Part shown: piece by piece, positions 42,343-51,391 of the stretch
How positions within the stretch are numbered: position 1 is the first letter of the stretch
Layout of the letters: each line of letters begins with the position of its first letter
From: Bacteroidota bacterium
Lineage (GTDB): Bacteria; Bacteroidota; Bacteroidia; Flavobacteriales; Weeksellaceae
DNA length: 64,000 bases
Direction of reading: 5' to 3'
Assembly (NCBI GenBank): GCA_023458535.1
Contig: JAEWYW010000048.1
Coordinates: 44,394-108,393 of the forward strand
Made by a program: the position numbers and the translations under genes
Notes under the pieces: generated by a model
The model's database searches: none
The model's input: only the letters and a program-made list of their open reading frames with translations
Told to the model about the DNA's origin: nothing

Positions 42343-42492
42343 AAATTGAATCACAATATATAATTATTGAGTTCTAGCATAAAACTCAATAATATTTTGG
42401 TATTTATTTTGTAAACTATGTAAGTAATAATAAATAAATCTGATATATTGATTTTTTATTTATCTTTAAAACATATTTAAAATTATTTGAAA

Positions 42493-42912
42493 ATGAAGAA
42501 AACATTTTTTGCCTTTATGGCATTATTCATAGGAAGTTTAGCTTTTGCACAAATTGAAGGAAAGTGGAAGACCATTGATGACGAAACCAAGCAACCTAAG
42601 TCCGTAGTGGAAATTTATAAAAAATCGGATGGTAAATATTACGGTAAAATTACTCAGCTTTTGATAAAACCAGAAAATCCAAACTGTGTAGCTTGTAAGG
42701 ACGATAGAAAAGGCAAGCCATTAACGGGTCTTGAAATCATTCGTGGGTTGAAAAAAGAAGGGAATGAATTTACTGGTGGCACAATCACTGATCCAAAAAC
42801 AGGAAAAACGTACAAATGTACTATCACAAAGTCGGGTGATCAACTTAGTGTAAGAGGTTATGTAGGTATTTCTTTAATGGGAAGAACGCAAACTTGGCAG
42901 AAAGTTAATTAG
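42493..42912 (+). CDS. DUF2147 secreted protein
   Basis: A 139-residue protein with a signal peptide (about 1-19, ending FAQ), then a DUF2147 domain: IEGKWKTIDDETKQPKSVVEIYK, YYGKITQLL, CVACKD, and TYKCTITKSGDQLSVRGYVGISLMGRTQTW. The CVACKDD cysteines may form a disulfide. The domain is a small lipocalin-like beta structure found in secreted proteins; function is unknown. I choose the ATG at 42493, which follows a TTG at 42487 by two codons. A terminator follows; it is a single-gene unit between the LtaS-like and sigma factor genes. Confidence 0.8.
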   Translation: MKKTFFAFMALFIGSLAFAQIEGKWKTIDDETKQPKSVVEIYKKSDGKYYGKITQLLIKPENPNCVACKDDRKGKPLTGLEIIRGLKKEGNEFTGGTITDPKTGKTYKCTITKSGDQLSVRGYVGISLMGRTQTWQKVN

Positions 42913-42935
42913 GTATTTATTACTATAATTTGTAA

Positions 42936-42964
42936 GGCAACTCAGAGATGGGTTGCTTTTTTTT
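42936..42964 (+). terminator. Terminator after DUF2147
   Basis: GCAACTC pairs with GGGTTGC (one wobble) around a short loop, followed by eight T residues. Confidence 0.65.
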
Positions 42965-43014
42965 GTAACGATTTTTTTTATTCTACACTTATAAGTAAAG
43001 GTAGACTTTAGAAT

Positions 43015-43512
43015 ATGCACACAAAAGAAAAAAAATTTGTTCGAGAGCTTAAAGAAAATCAGAATATAATTCACAAAGTATGTAGGATTTATACTGATAA
43101 TGAAGTGGATCATGAAGATTTGTTTCAAGAGATAACTTTACAGGTTTGGAAATCCTATCCACTTTTTCGAGGCGATGCAAAATTTTCTACTTGGATGTAC
43201 AGGATTGCCTTGAATACTGCAATTTCTCTATTTAGAAAATCTAAAAGAGAAATTTCTTTCAATGTAGAAGTGGATGTTTCTGACTTGAAAATTTCAAATC
43301 AAGACTTTAATAAGGACGAGGAACGATTGAAAATTTTGTACAAAGCAATTCATCAACTTTCTGATATTGAGAAAGCATTGATTATGATGTTCCTTGATGA
43401 TAAATCTTATCGTGAGATTGGAGATATTCTTGGGATAACGGAAGGAAATGCTCGTGTAAAGATGAATAGAGCTAGAAATAATTTAAAAAACATCATTTCA
43501 AAAATTAAATAA
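43015..43512 (+). CDS. ECF-type RNA polymerase sigma factor
   Basis: A 165-residue sigma-70 family factor of extracytoplasmic-function type. Region 2 is at about 10-75: HEDLFQEITLQVWKSYPLFRG and STWMYRIALNTAISLFRK, the promoter -10 and core-binding helices. Region 4 is at about 105-160: LSDIEKALIMMFLDDKSYREIGDILGITEGNARVKMNRARNN, a helix-turn-helix. The partner gene begins one base after its stop and encodes a four-helix membrane protein, so a sigma/anti-sigma arrangement is likely. A perfect ACTTATAAGT palindrome lies 18 bases before the ATG; its role is unknown. Confidence 0.88.
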   Translation: MHTKEKKFVRELKENQNIIHKVCRIYTDNEVDHEDLFQEITLQVWKSYPLFRGDAKFSTWMYRIALNTAISLFRKSKREISFNVEVDVSDLKISNQDFNKDEERLKILYKAIHQLSDIEKALIMMFLDDKSYREIGDILGITEGNARVKMNRARNNLKNIISKIK

Positions 43513-43513
43513 A

Positions 43514-44122
43514 ATGGAAGATTTAGAATTATTAAAAAAAGATTGGAACAAAAACGAAGAAATTTATAAAAAATATTCTGAGAATGATATCTACAAAATG
43601 ATCAGAAAGAAATCGATTTCCTTATCAATGTTATTGTTTTTTGTTGGTGTTTTGGAAATATGTATATGGATGTTTTTAGACTATTTTTATGGACTTCAAG
43701 TCCCTTATTTGAGATACGGGATTTTTTTATTTTTCATCATTTTAATGGTGTATTGGTATTATCAAATTAAGATTACTACAGGTTTAAAGCGTTTTATGAA
43801 AACAATTTTGAAATTACGTTTAACAGTTCTTATTTATGTAATCTTTACAATATTATTTATGTTATATGACATAGTTTTCGATTATAAAAGTAATACTCAA
43901 TTAATGATTGCTGGATTTATTGATGGTCTGTATGGTAATTATAAGAAAACAGAAATCAAAAATATTGAACCTGATTTTATTTCTTACACATTATATATCT
44001 TAACAGTGGTATTTTTTCTTTGGATTTTATATTCAGTATATAAATGCACTTATGGGAAGCTCTTAAAAAAATTAAAACTCAATTATAAAGAGCTTACAAA
44101 ATTGGAAGAAAGTAATGCATAA
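43514..44122 (+). CDS. Four-helix membrane protein, partner of the sigma factor
   Basis: A 202-residue protein with a charged N-terminus (about 1-30, LKKDWNKNEEIYKKYSENDIYKMIRKKS) and four predicted membrane segments at about 35-55, 65-82, 100-118 and 155-177, then a basic C-terminal tail. It shows no zinc anti-sigma motif. The start is one base after the sigma stop, so the two are co-transcribed and probably translationally coupled. A membrane anti-sigma or signal-receiving partner is inferred from position alone. No family is recognised with confidence. Confidence 0.7.
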   Translation: MEDLELLKKDWNKNEEIYKKYSENDIYKMIRKKSISLSMLLFFVGVLEICIWMFLDYFYGLQVPYLRYGIFLFFIILMVYWYYQIKITTGLKRFMKTILKLRLTVLIYVIFTILFMLYDIVFDYKSNTQLMIAGFIDGLYGNYKKTEIKNIEPDFISYTLYILTVVFFLWILYSVYKCTYGKLLKKLKLNYKELTKLEESNA

Positions 44123-44137
44123 TACTCTGAAAATCGT

Positions 44138-44145
44138 TATTTTTG
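44138..44145 (+). promoter_or_regulatory. Possible -7 box before pdhB
   Basis: TATTTTTG fits TAnnTTTG, 21 bases before the pdhB ATG at 44167. No convincing TTG was found at the right spacing. Confidence 0.3.
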
Positions 44146-44166
44146 TAGCTTAATTTATTGAAAAAT

Positions 44167-45150
44167 ATGGCAGAATATACTTTTCGTGAAGTAATTGCAC
44201 AGGCAATGAGCGAAGAAATGCGTAAAGACGAATCTATTTATCTAATGGGTGAGGAAGTGGCAGAATACAATGGTGCTTACAAAGCTTCAAAAGGAATGTT
44301 AGATGAATTTGGACCTAAAAGAGTAATAGATACTCCTATTGCGGAACTCGGATTTTCGGGTATTGCTGTAGGTTCTGCAATGAATGGTAACAGACCAATC
44401 GTAGAATTCATGACTTTTAACTTCTCGCTGGTAGGGATTGACCAAATCATCAATAATGCAGCAAAAATTCGTCAGATGAGTGGTGGACAGTGGGATTGCC
44501 CAATTGTTTTCCGTGGTCCTACAGGTTCTGCAGGACAGTTAGGTGCAACACACTCGCAGGCTTTGGAAGGATGGTATGCCAACATTCCTGGTTTAAAAGT
44601 AGTGGTGCCCTCCAATCCTTATGATGCAAAAGGACTTTTAAAATCTTCAATTCAAGATAACGATCCTGTAATTTTTATGGAATCTGAGCAGATGTATGGT
44701 GATAAAATGGAAATTCCTGATGAAGAATATTATATCCCTCTTGGCAAAGCAGATATTAAAAGGGAAGGTAAGGATGTAACTTTGGTTTCTTTTGGAAAAA
44801 TTATGAAGTTGGCTATTCAGGCAGCCGAAGATCTTGAAAAAGAAGGAATCTCTGTGGAAGTGATAGACCTTAGAACCGTTCGTCCGCTAGATTATGACAC
44901 TATTTTAGCTTCTGTAAAGAAAACAAACAGATTGGTAATACTTGAAGAAGCGTGGCCTTTGGGAAACATCGCAACCGAACTGAGCTATATGGTTCAGCAA
45001 AAAGCATTTGATTATTTAGATGCACCTATTAAAAGAATTACTACACCTGATGCACCAGCGCCATATTCCGCAGCTTTATTTGCTGAGTGGTTCCCTAAGT
45101 TGGAAACAGTAAAAGCAGAAATTAAAAAAGCAATGTATATTAAAGCTTAA
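44167..45150 (+). CDS. pdhB: Pyruvate dehydrogenase E1 beta subunit
   Basis: A 327-residue beta subunit of a thiamine diphosphate-dependent 2-oxo acid dehydrogenase E1, most likely pyruvate dehydrogenase. Seen: YTFREVIAQAMSEEM at the N-terminus, DESIYLMGEEVAEYNGAYKASKGM, DTPIAELGFSGIAVGSAMNG, EFMTFNFS and the C-terminal VILEEAWPLGNIATEL and DAPAPYSAALFAEW. The alpha subunit and E2 are not in the window; in many Flavobacteriia pdhB stands apart from pdhA-pdhC. I start at the ATG at 44167, not a TTG at 44158. A branched-chain enzyme is a weaker alternative. Confidence 0.9.
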   Translation: MAEYTFREVIAQAMSEEMRKDESIYLMGEEVAEYNGAYKASKGMLDEFGPKRVIDTPIAELGFSGIAVGSAMNGNRPIVEFMTFNFSLVGIDQIINNAAKIRQMSGGQWDCPIVFRGPTGSAGQLGATHSQALEGWYANIPGLKVVVPSNPYDAKGLLKSSIQDNDPVIFMESEQMYGDKMEIPDEEYYIPLGKADIKREGKDVTLVSFGKIMKLAIQAAEDLEKEGISVEVIDLRTVRPLDYDTILASVKKTNRLVILEEAWPLGNIATELSYMVQQKAFDYLDAPIKRITTPDAPAPYSAALFAEWFPKLETVKAEIKKAMYIKA

Positions 45151-45156
45151 AAAAAT

Positions 45157-45184
45157 AAAAACTCTCGAAAGAGAGTTTTTTTTA
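45157..45184 (+). terminator. Bidirectional terminator after pdhB
   Basis: AAAACTCTC and GAGAGTTTT pair around GAAA, with A and T runs on both sides. It also serves the convergent DUF3817 gene. Confidence 0.85.
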
Positions 45185-45185
45185 T

Positions 45186-45527
45186 TTATTCGCGATCGAA
45201 TCTCGCTAATTTTTTGTCTATCCAAATGGTTGCAAATGGGAAAAAAGCGGCTAATAAAGCGAATACAAAATCTTCATCGTCCCATTGAAAAATCTTCCTA
45301 GCAGGTATACAAAGAAGAAGGTAGAGCGTGAAAAATAACCCGTGAATGTTTCCTACTACAATAATAAAAATAGTAGGTAAAAGACCTTCTTCGTCATATC
45401 TCTTCCAGATCATTGCAATCCCGTACAGTAAAAAACAAGAAATAGCTTCCGCTACACAAACTTGTTTGAACCACTTAATCACTTTTTCCTGCGGATATTT
45501 CGAAAAATATTTTTCTATAAAATTCAT
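45186..45527 (-). CDS. DUF3817 small membrane protein
   Basis: A 113-residue membrane protein with three hydrophobic segments, at about 26-42, 52-75 and 86-103. VAEAISCFLLYGIAM and GNIHGLFFTLYLLL are the characteristic DUF3817 (YdzA-like) motifs. Function is unknown. It is a single gene on the minus strand, 52 bases upstream of nadD in the direction of transcription, so it could share a transcript but the gap is not close. Its end coincides with the pdhB terminator. Confidence 0.75.
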   Translation of the reverse strand: MNFIEKYFSKYPQEKVIKWFKQVCVAEAISCFLLYGIAMIWKRYDEEGLLPTIFIIVVGNIHGLFFTLYLLLCIPARKIFQWDDEDFVFALLAAFFPFATIWIDKKLARFDRE

Positions 45528-45579
45528 TTTCTTTTTTAATTAATACATTCAATCAAAACATTAAAAACAACATCCTATT

Positions 45580-46164
45580 TTATTTGTAGAAGGATGATCC
45601 ATCAATGTATTCAAAAACCTCAGGAGGAAGCATTGGGCGTACGTTTTTCCCTTCTTTTATCATTCTCCTAATCTCTGTAGCGGATAATTCAATTATCGGT
45701 GCATTAATCAGATGGATATTTTCATGTTGAAGATAAGTTTCTTCTTCTTTCTTTTCATTAAAAACTCTTGGATAAACAATGATTTGATGGTTTTCCAACA
45801 GCTTTTCGTAGTTTTTCCATTTGTGAAAGTTTTGTAAATTGTCTTCACCCATTATTAAACAAAAATTTGTGGTGGGAAATTTCTCCTTTAGATAAGTTAA
45901 TGTATCAATGGTATACGAAGGTTTCGGTAAGCTGAACTCAATATTGGAAGCCTTCATTTTCGGATAGTTTTTTACGGCTTGGTTCACCATTTCAAGTCGG
46001 TTATACTCCTCAAGTAAACTCGCTTTTATTTTGAAAGGATTTTGCGGACTCACCACAAACCAAATTTCCTCTAAATCTGAGTTTTCAATAATATAGTTGG
46101 CAAGTATCAAATGTCCAATATGTATAGGATTAAAAGATCCAAAAAACAACCCAACTGTCTTCAT
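45580..46164 (-). CDS. nadD: Nicotinate-nucleotide adenylyltransferase
   Basis: NadD joins nicotinate mononucleotide and ATP to deamido-NAD+, a core step of NAD synthesis. Seen: the nucleotidyltransferase HxGH motif in GLFFGSFNPIHIGHLILANY (His17-Gly-His20 region), MGEDNLQNFHKWKNY, and the C-terminal ISxTxxR-type block LSATEIRRMI with its basic residues. The 194-residue length is normal. The start follows recJ by three bases, so nadD is the second gene of a recJ-nadD unit. Confidence 0.93.
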   Translation of the reverse strand: MKTVGLFFGSFNPIHIGHLILANYIIENSDLEEIWFVVSPQNPFKIKASLLEEYNRLEMVNQAVKNYPKMKASNIEFSLPKPSYTIDTLTYLKEKFPTTNFCLIMGEDNLQNFHKWKNYEKLLENHQIIVYPRVFNEKKEEETYLQHENIHLINAPIIELSATEIRRMIKEGKNVRPMLPPEVFEYIDGSSFYK

Positions 46165-46167
46165 GTG

Positions 46168-47883
46168 TTATTCCTCTTTGAATTTTACGTCGCGGATATT
46201 GAGATAATGTGTTACATTGCCCTTCCAGTGGTTTTCTTCTAGAGTGAAAGCAATATCAAAAGGTTTTGTTCGGAAATCATCCGCATACTGGCCTAATTTA
46301 AAGCCAACACATTCTATATTTCTGCCTGTAGATTCTTGTTTAATATAAAATTTAAGGTGATTGTTGTCTTTCCCCATCGTTTTAATATATCCTGAAACTT
46401 TTACATTTTCCAGAACCAGAACAGGTTTCATATTGTGAGGTCCGAAAGGAGCCAGTTTTCTATGAAAATTAATAAAATCACGGTTGATTTCGTCGAGATC
46501 AATCACCGAATCTATTGTGATGGAAGGTTCTTTCTGATGTTCCTGCATTTTCTCTGAAACCACCTGCTCAAAACGAATTTTAAACTCTTCAAATTTTGCC
46601 TTCTCCATTGAAAGTCCTGCAGCGGCCTGATGGCCTCCAAATTTCAGAAAATATTCCGAACACAAATCTAAAGCTTCATGCACATCAAAATCTGAAACCG
46701 ACCTTGCAGAAGCGACCATTTCACCATTATTACCATCGGTAAATACCAGTGTTGGTTTGTAATAAGTTTCTATCAATCGGGAAGCCACGATGCCAATTAC
46801 GCCTTTATTCCATTGCGGATCATAAACAATGGTGGTGGTATTTTTTTCCTGCTGAGTATCTATAATTTGTTGTAGTGCCGATGAGGTGGAATTCATGTCT
46901 AATTCGCGCCTTTCATCATTCAAATCTACGATATCAGAAACTATTTGGTTGGCGTGCTTCAGGTTATCGGAAACCATGAGTTCAACTGCAGACTTACCAT
47001 GAGAAATTCTGCCTGCCGCATTGATTTTGGGTGCAATTTCAAAAACAATATTGGAAATTTCAAAGTGAGAAAGTTTATCACTCGGAATTAAGATTCGCAA
47101 GCCTAAATTTCTTGTTTTTCGAAGCGTTTTAAGGCCCATTTTTGCTAAAACTCTGTTTTCACCAGTCATGGATACAATATCTGCTGCAATCGAAATAGCA
47201 AGAAGATCTGTTAAATCATATAATTCCGCTTCCGGAAGCTTGTAAATGGTATTGAGACCTTGGCATAGCTTGAAACCAACGCCACATCCAGATAACTCCT
47301 TAAAAGGATATCTGCAATCTTTTCTTTTAGGATCTAGAACTGCGACAGCATTGGGTATTTCGTCGCCAGGCAAATGGTGATCACAGATGATAAAATCTAT
47401 TCCCAAGCTGCTTGCGTAATCTACCTTGTCATCGGCTTTTATACCACAATCCAACGCGATAATCAAACTGAAACCATTTTCTTTGGCAAAATCTATCCCT
47501 TCAGTAGAAATTCCATATCCTTCAGAATTTCTGTTGGGAATGTAGAAGTCTAAATATTTTTTCTCGACAATTTTACTCAAATAGAGGTACATTAATGCCA
47601 CTGCTGTGGTACCATCAACATCATAATCGCCATAAACCAATATTTTTTCACCGTTTTCTATTGCTGTAGCTATTCTTTCCACAGCTTTTTGCATATCCGC
47701 CATCAAAAACGGATTATGGATATCGGTAAGGTTAGGTTTGAAAAATTCTCGTGCCTTTTGGTAATTGTCTATTCCTCTGAGAACTAATAATTTGGATTCG
47801 AAAGCTCCGAAACCAAGAGATGAACTTAAGCCATCTACAATATCTTCATCAGGTTCAGCTCTAAAAATCCATTTTTGACTCAT
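46168..47883 (-). CDS. recJ: Single-stranded-DNA-specific exonuclease
   Basis: RecJ is a 5'-3' single-strand exonuclease for mismatch repair and recombination. Seen: the DHH superfamily motifs VYGDYDVDGTTA, DCGIKAD, ICDHHLPG and DLLAISIAADIV in order, and the DHHA1 domain later with KFGGHQAAAGLSM, then an OB-like C-terminal domain. I start at the ATG at 47881-47883 (MSQKWIFRA), which gives 571 residues; the upstream ATG at 47919 would add 12 hydrophobic residues not typical of the family. nadD follows three bases after its stop. Confidence 0.94.
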   Translation of the reverse strand: MSQKWIFRAEPDEDIVDGLSSSLGFGAFESKLLVLRGIDNYQKAREFFKPNLTDIHNPFLMADMQKAVERIATAIENGEKILVYGDYDVDGTTAVALMYLYLSKIVEKKYLDFYIPNRNSEGYGISTEGIDFAKENGFSLIIALDCGIKADDKVDYASSLGIDFIICDHHLPGDEIPNAVAVLDPKRKDCRYPFKELSGCGVGFKLCQGLNTIYKLPEAELYDLTDLLAISIAADIVSMTGENRVLAKMGLKTLRKTRNLGLRILIPSDKLSHFEISNIVFEIAPKINAAGRISHGKSAVELMVSDNLKHANQIVSDIVDLNDERRELDMNSTSSALQQIIDTQQEKNTTTIVYDPQWNKGVIGIVASRLIETYYKPTLVFTDGNNGEMVASARSVSDFDVHEALDLCSEYFLKFGGHQAAAGLSMEKAKFEEFKIRFEQVVSEKMQEHQKEPSITIDSVIDLDEINRDFINFHRKLAPFGPHNMKPVLVLENVKVSGYIKTMGKDNNHLKFYIKQESTGRNIECVGFKLGQYADDFRTKPFDIAFTLEENHWKGNVTHYLNIRDVKFKEE

Positions 47884-47998
47884 AGTCAACAAATTTAAGG
47901 AAAAAAAATAGGTTATCAAATGATAAAATAGCCATTACAAGATTTTATCTATCACAATTTTGTGCTATCTTTAATGCTGAAAATTAACAAAAAAAATT

Positions 47999-48817
47999 AT
48001 GAAAAAAACAATTATTTTGATGTTAGTTCTGGGTGGACTAACCAGTTTCAGTGCGCAAAAAATTACGTTGGGAAAAGCGGTAGATGTGGCTTCCAAAGGA
48101 GCTAAAGCCCTTACTTTTACGAACGAAGATGCCATACGTTTATCAAAGGAATCTGTAGCTTATATGGATAAAAATAATCCTGTAGCGGGCGCTAAAGACC
48201 CTTATACCGTTAGATTAAATAAACTTTTTGGTAAGCATAAAACACAAGACGGGTTAAACCTTAATTACAAGGTTTATAAAGTGAAAGATATTAATGCTTT
48301 TGCTTGTGCTGACGGCAGTGTGAGGGTTTTTTCTTCACTCATGGATATAATGACGGATGATGAGTTGTTAGCTGTAATCGGACATGAAATTGCGCACGTT
48401 AAAAATCAGGATACCAAAGATGCCATTAAGAATGCCTACTTAAAGGCGGCAGCTTTGGATGCGGGTTCTGCAGCATCAGGAGCAGTGGCAACACTCACCA
48501 ATTCGCAGTTGGGAACAATGGCCAATGCTATTTTAGATGCTTCGCATTCGAAAAAACAGGAATCTGAAGCGGATGATTATTCTTATAATTTCATGAAATC
48601 TAACGGCTACAATGTGGTGGGAGCTTATACGGCATTTAAGAAATTAGAATTGCTTTCGTCAGCAGGAGGTGAAAAGCAATCTGGTTTTCAGAAAATGTTC
48701 AATTCTCATCCGGCAAGTGAAAAAAGAGCCAATAATATAAAGAAGAAAGCCGAAAAAGACGGACTTTGGAAAGATCCAGGAACGGTAACTTTGCCTACAA
48801 CAAAACTTACAAAATAG
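47999..48817 (+). CDS. M48 family metalloprotease
   Basis: A 272-residue secreted zinc protease. Seen: a signal peptide (1-19), the HEIAH zinc motif (His129, Glu130, His133) and a third ligand in KQESEADDYSYNFM, near residue 190. The size and lack of transmembrane helices place it with the periplasmic BepA/LoiP-type M48 enzymes, which take part in outer membrane protein quality control or lipoprotein processing. It is a single-gene unit, with a terminator just after its stop shared with a convergent gene. Confidence 0.9.
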   Translation: MKKTIILMLVLGGLTSFSAQKITLGKAVDVASKGAKALTFTNEDAIRLSKESVAYMDKNNPVAGAKDPYTVRLNKLFGKHKTQDGLNLNYKVYKVKDINAFACADGSVRVFSSLMDIMTDDELLAVIGHEIAHVKNQDTKDAIKNAYLKAAALDAGSAASGAVATLTNSQLGTMANAILDASHSKKQESEADDYSYNFMKSNGYNVVGAYTAFKKLELLSSAGGEKQSGFQKMFNSHPASEKRANNIKKKAEKDGLWKDPGTVTLPTTKLTK

Positions 48818-48825
48818 TGATAAAC

Positions 48826-48855
48826 AAAAACCTGAACATCTTGTTCAGGTTTTTT
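48826..48855 (+). terminator. Bidirectional terminator
   Basis: AAAAACCTGAACA and TGTTCAGGTTTTT pair around a three-base loop. It ends the M48 gene and also suits the convergent hypothetical gene. Confidence 0.85.
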
Positions 48856-48894
48856 ATAAAATTAATTAAAATGCTATCAATTTATTACAGATAA

Positions 48895-49605
48895 TTAATT
48901 TATCACCTGTAAAAGTCCAATAATTGTTTTTGGATTTTTGGTGTCAATTTTATTTGATTTAAAATAATTATTAATTATATCAACTTTTTCAGGAAATAGT
49001 TTTAAAATTTCCTTTTTCTTTTCTGGGAATTCAACAATCTTTCCATCTTCAAACTTTATGAAATATAGCGAAGGTTCTACCACAAACTTTGCTGATTTTT
49101 CTTGTGCTATAGGATTTTTTGATGGAACAGCATCTTGAAAAATTACTTTTTTTCTTTCTAGTAAAGACATTTTAGAATTTGAAAAAAGTTCGAATAGGTA
49201 TCCATCAACATTTTTATTCTCTACAGGATAATTCATATAAAGTATTCTAACCGGTTTTGCATCAACCTGTTCTGCAAAAATCTTTGGATCCTTGTTGAGT
49301 ATGTAAATAACGTCATTAATATTTAACTGAATTTCATCTTCTAATGCATTATACCTTATTCTTTGTAAATCGGGAATATTGGATATTTTTGCACTGATAA
49401 ACAATGGGGAAATATAAGGCGATCCATCAATGTCTTTTAGATCAGTATCTGTAAAGTTTTTTTTATAATTTTTCTCAAATGCAATTTGCCTTACTAATCC
49501 CGAGTTATGGGCTGAAATACTATAATCCTTTCCTGTTATAGTTTGTGAGTTAAAAGTGCCAAAAAATGACGAAACTAAAATGACACAGAACAAATATTTT
49601 TTCAT
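48895..49605 (-). CDS. Secreted hypothetical protein
   Basis: A 236-residue protein with a signal peptide (about 1-20, ending NSQ). No family is recognised. The mature part has alternating strand and loop character, a stretch ELFSNSKMSLLERKKV, and a lysine-rich C-terminal third. It stands alone between convergent and downstream genes. Expression in envelope or export is all that the signal peptide supports. It may be lineage-restricted; a profile search would decide. Confidence 0.6.
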   Translation of the reverse strand: MKKYLFCVILVSSFFGTFNSQTITGKDYSISAHNSGLVRQIAFEKNYKKNFTDTDLKDIDGSPYISPLFISAKISNIPDLQRIRYNALEDEIQLNINDVIYILNKDPKIFAEQVDAKPVRILYMNYPVENKNVDGYLFELFSNSKMSLLERKKVIFQDAVPSKNPIAQEKSAKFVVEPSLYFIKFEDGKIVEFPEKKKEILKLFPEKVDIINNYFKSNKIDTKNPKTIIGLLQVIN

Positions 49606-49660
49606 TTTTATTTTAAATTAAAGAACTATGTAAATATACTTAAAATTTCAGTATTGTTAT

Positions 49661-51286
49661 TTAAGAATACATTTTTTCTCTTAATTCTTTTACTTTTTTA
49701 TCGTCAAGATATTCGTCGTAAGTCATTTCTCGGTCAATAGCACCATTCGGCGTAAGTTCCAGTACTCTGTTACAAACGGTTTGAAGCATTTCGTGGTCAT
49801 GAGAAGAAATCAAGATATTTCCTTTAAAATTAATTAAGGAGTTGTTCAACGCTGTGATACTCTCAAGATCTAAGTGGTTCGTAGGTTCGTCTAATAAAAG
49901 AACGTTTGCTTTTTGTAGCATCATTCTACTGAACATGCAACGCATTTTTTCACCTCCAGAAAGAACAGTTGAAGATTTTAAAGCTTCATCACCAGAGAAA
50001 AGCATTCTTCCCAAGAAACCTCTCATAAATTCCTCGTGTCTTTCTTCATCGTTTTTAGTGTATTGTCTTAACCAATCCACCAAATTTAAACTTTGATCTT
50101 TAAAGAAATCTGTGTTGTCTAAAGGCATATATGATTGGTTGGTGGTTACTCCCCATCTGTACTCACCTTTGTCAGGCTCTGTAGTTCCGGAAAGCACCTG
50201 GAAGAACTCTGTAATAGCCAATGAGTTTTTAGAAATTACTGCAACTTTATCCCCTTTTTTAAGATTCAAATCAACATTTGAGAAAAGCAATTCTCCATCT
50301 TTTGACTTTTCTAATCCTTTTATTTCAAGAATTTGATCTCCAACTTCTCTTTCCGTATCCCAAATAATCGCTGGATATCTTCTTGATGTGGGTTTAATCT
50401 CATCAATATTAAGTTTATCCAACATTTTCTTTCTAGCCGTAGCCTGCTTGGCTTTTGCAACGTTAGAACTGAAGCGAGCGATAAATTCCTGAAGTTCTTT
50501 TTTCTTTTCTTCTGCTTTTTTATTGGCTTGTGCTCTTTGTCTTGTCGCCAACTGAGACGCTTGATACCAATAAGAATAATTACCAGTATAAAGATTTAAT
50601 TTAGAATAATCTAAATCTCCAATGTGTGTACAAACAGAATCTAAGAAGTGACGGTCGTGAGACACGACTATAACCGTGTTTTCATAATCTGCTAAGAAAT
50701 CTTCCAACCATGCGATGGTTTCAATATCCAAATCATTGGTAGGTTCATCCAAAATCAGTACATCTGGGTTTCCGAAAAGTGCCTGGGCAAGCAAAACACG
50801 AACCTTATCCTTGTTTTCAAGCTCACTCATCATTTGGTAGTGCATGTCTTCCTTAATGCCTACGTTAGAAAGCATGTTCTGCGCATCAGATTCAGCGTTC
50901 CAACCGCCCATTTCGTCGTAAACAACGCCTAATTCACCCGCTTTAATACCGTCTTCATCAGAAAAATCTGGCTTCGCATACAACGCATCCATTTCTTCTT
51001 TAATATCGAAAAGTTTTTTATTTCCTCTTAAAACAGTTTCTAAAACTGTGAAATTATCGTAAGCGAAGTGATCCTGCTCTAAAACGGACATTCTTTTCCC
51101 TGATTCTAAGCTAACCGAACCGGAAGTAGGATCTTGTTTTCCACTTAGGATCTTTAGGAATGTGGATTTTCCTGCACCATTTGCGCCGATGATTCCGTAG
51201 CAATTTCCTTTGGTGAATTTTATATTTACTTCGTCAAAAAGGACTCTTTTTCCGAACTGTAATGATATATTTGATACTGTTAACAT
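49661..51286 (-). CDS. ABC-F ATPase, YbiT-like
   Basis: A 541-residue ABC-F protein with two ATPase domains. Seen: Walker A GANGAGKST in the first half, signature LSGGEKMR in the second, LILDEPTNDLD and LLLDEPTNHLD Walker B motifs, and a basic interdomain linker (QLATRQRAQANKKAEEKKKELQEFIARFSSN). Compared with the protein at 24921-26852 it is shorter and lacks the C-terminal coil, and its N-terminal order resembles E. coli YbiT. It is expected to bind the ribosome; whether it protects against antibiotics or rescues translation is unproven. It diverges from smpB across 105 bases. Confidence 0.9.
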   Translation of the reverse strand: MLTVSNISLQFGKRVLFDEVNIKFTKGNCYGIIGANGAGKSTFLKILSGKQDPTSGSVSLESGKRMSVLEQDHFAYDNFTVLETVLRGNKKLFDIKEEMDALYAKPDFSDEDGIKAGELGVVYDEMGGWNAESDAQNMLSNVGIKEDMHYQMMSELENKDKVRVLLAQALFGNPDVLILDEPTNDLDIETIAWLEDFLADYENTVIVVSHDRHFLDSVCTHIGDLDYSKLNLYTGNYSYWYQASQLATRQRAQANKKAEEKKKELQEFIARFSSNVAKAKQATARKKMLDKLNIDEIKPTSRRYPAIIWDTEREVGDQILEIKGLEKSKDGELLFSNVDLNLKKGDKVAVISKNSLAITEFFQVLSGTTEPDKGEYRWGVTTNQSYMPLDNTDFFKDQSLNLVDWLRQYTKNDEERHEEFMRGFLGRMLFSGDEALKSSTVLSGGEKMRCMFSRMMLQKANVLLLDEPTNHLDLESITALNNSLINFKGNILISSHDHEMLQTVCNRVLELTPNGAIDREMTYDEYLDDKKVKELREKMYS

Positions 51287-51391
51287 AGAGTTTTGTAAAT
51301 TTGTGCAAAATTATGAAAAATAGATGAGATTCTAAAGTTGCGGGATTACATGTATATTTTTTAATGATTTCTATCATTTCAAAAATTAAAT

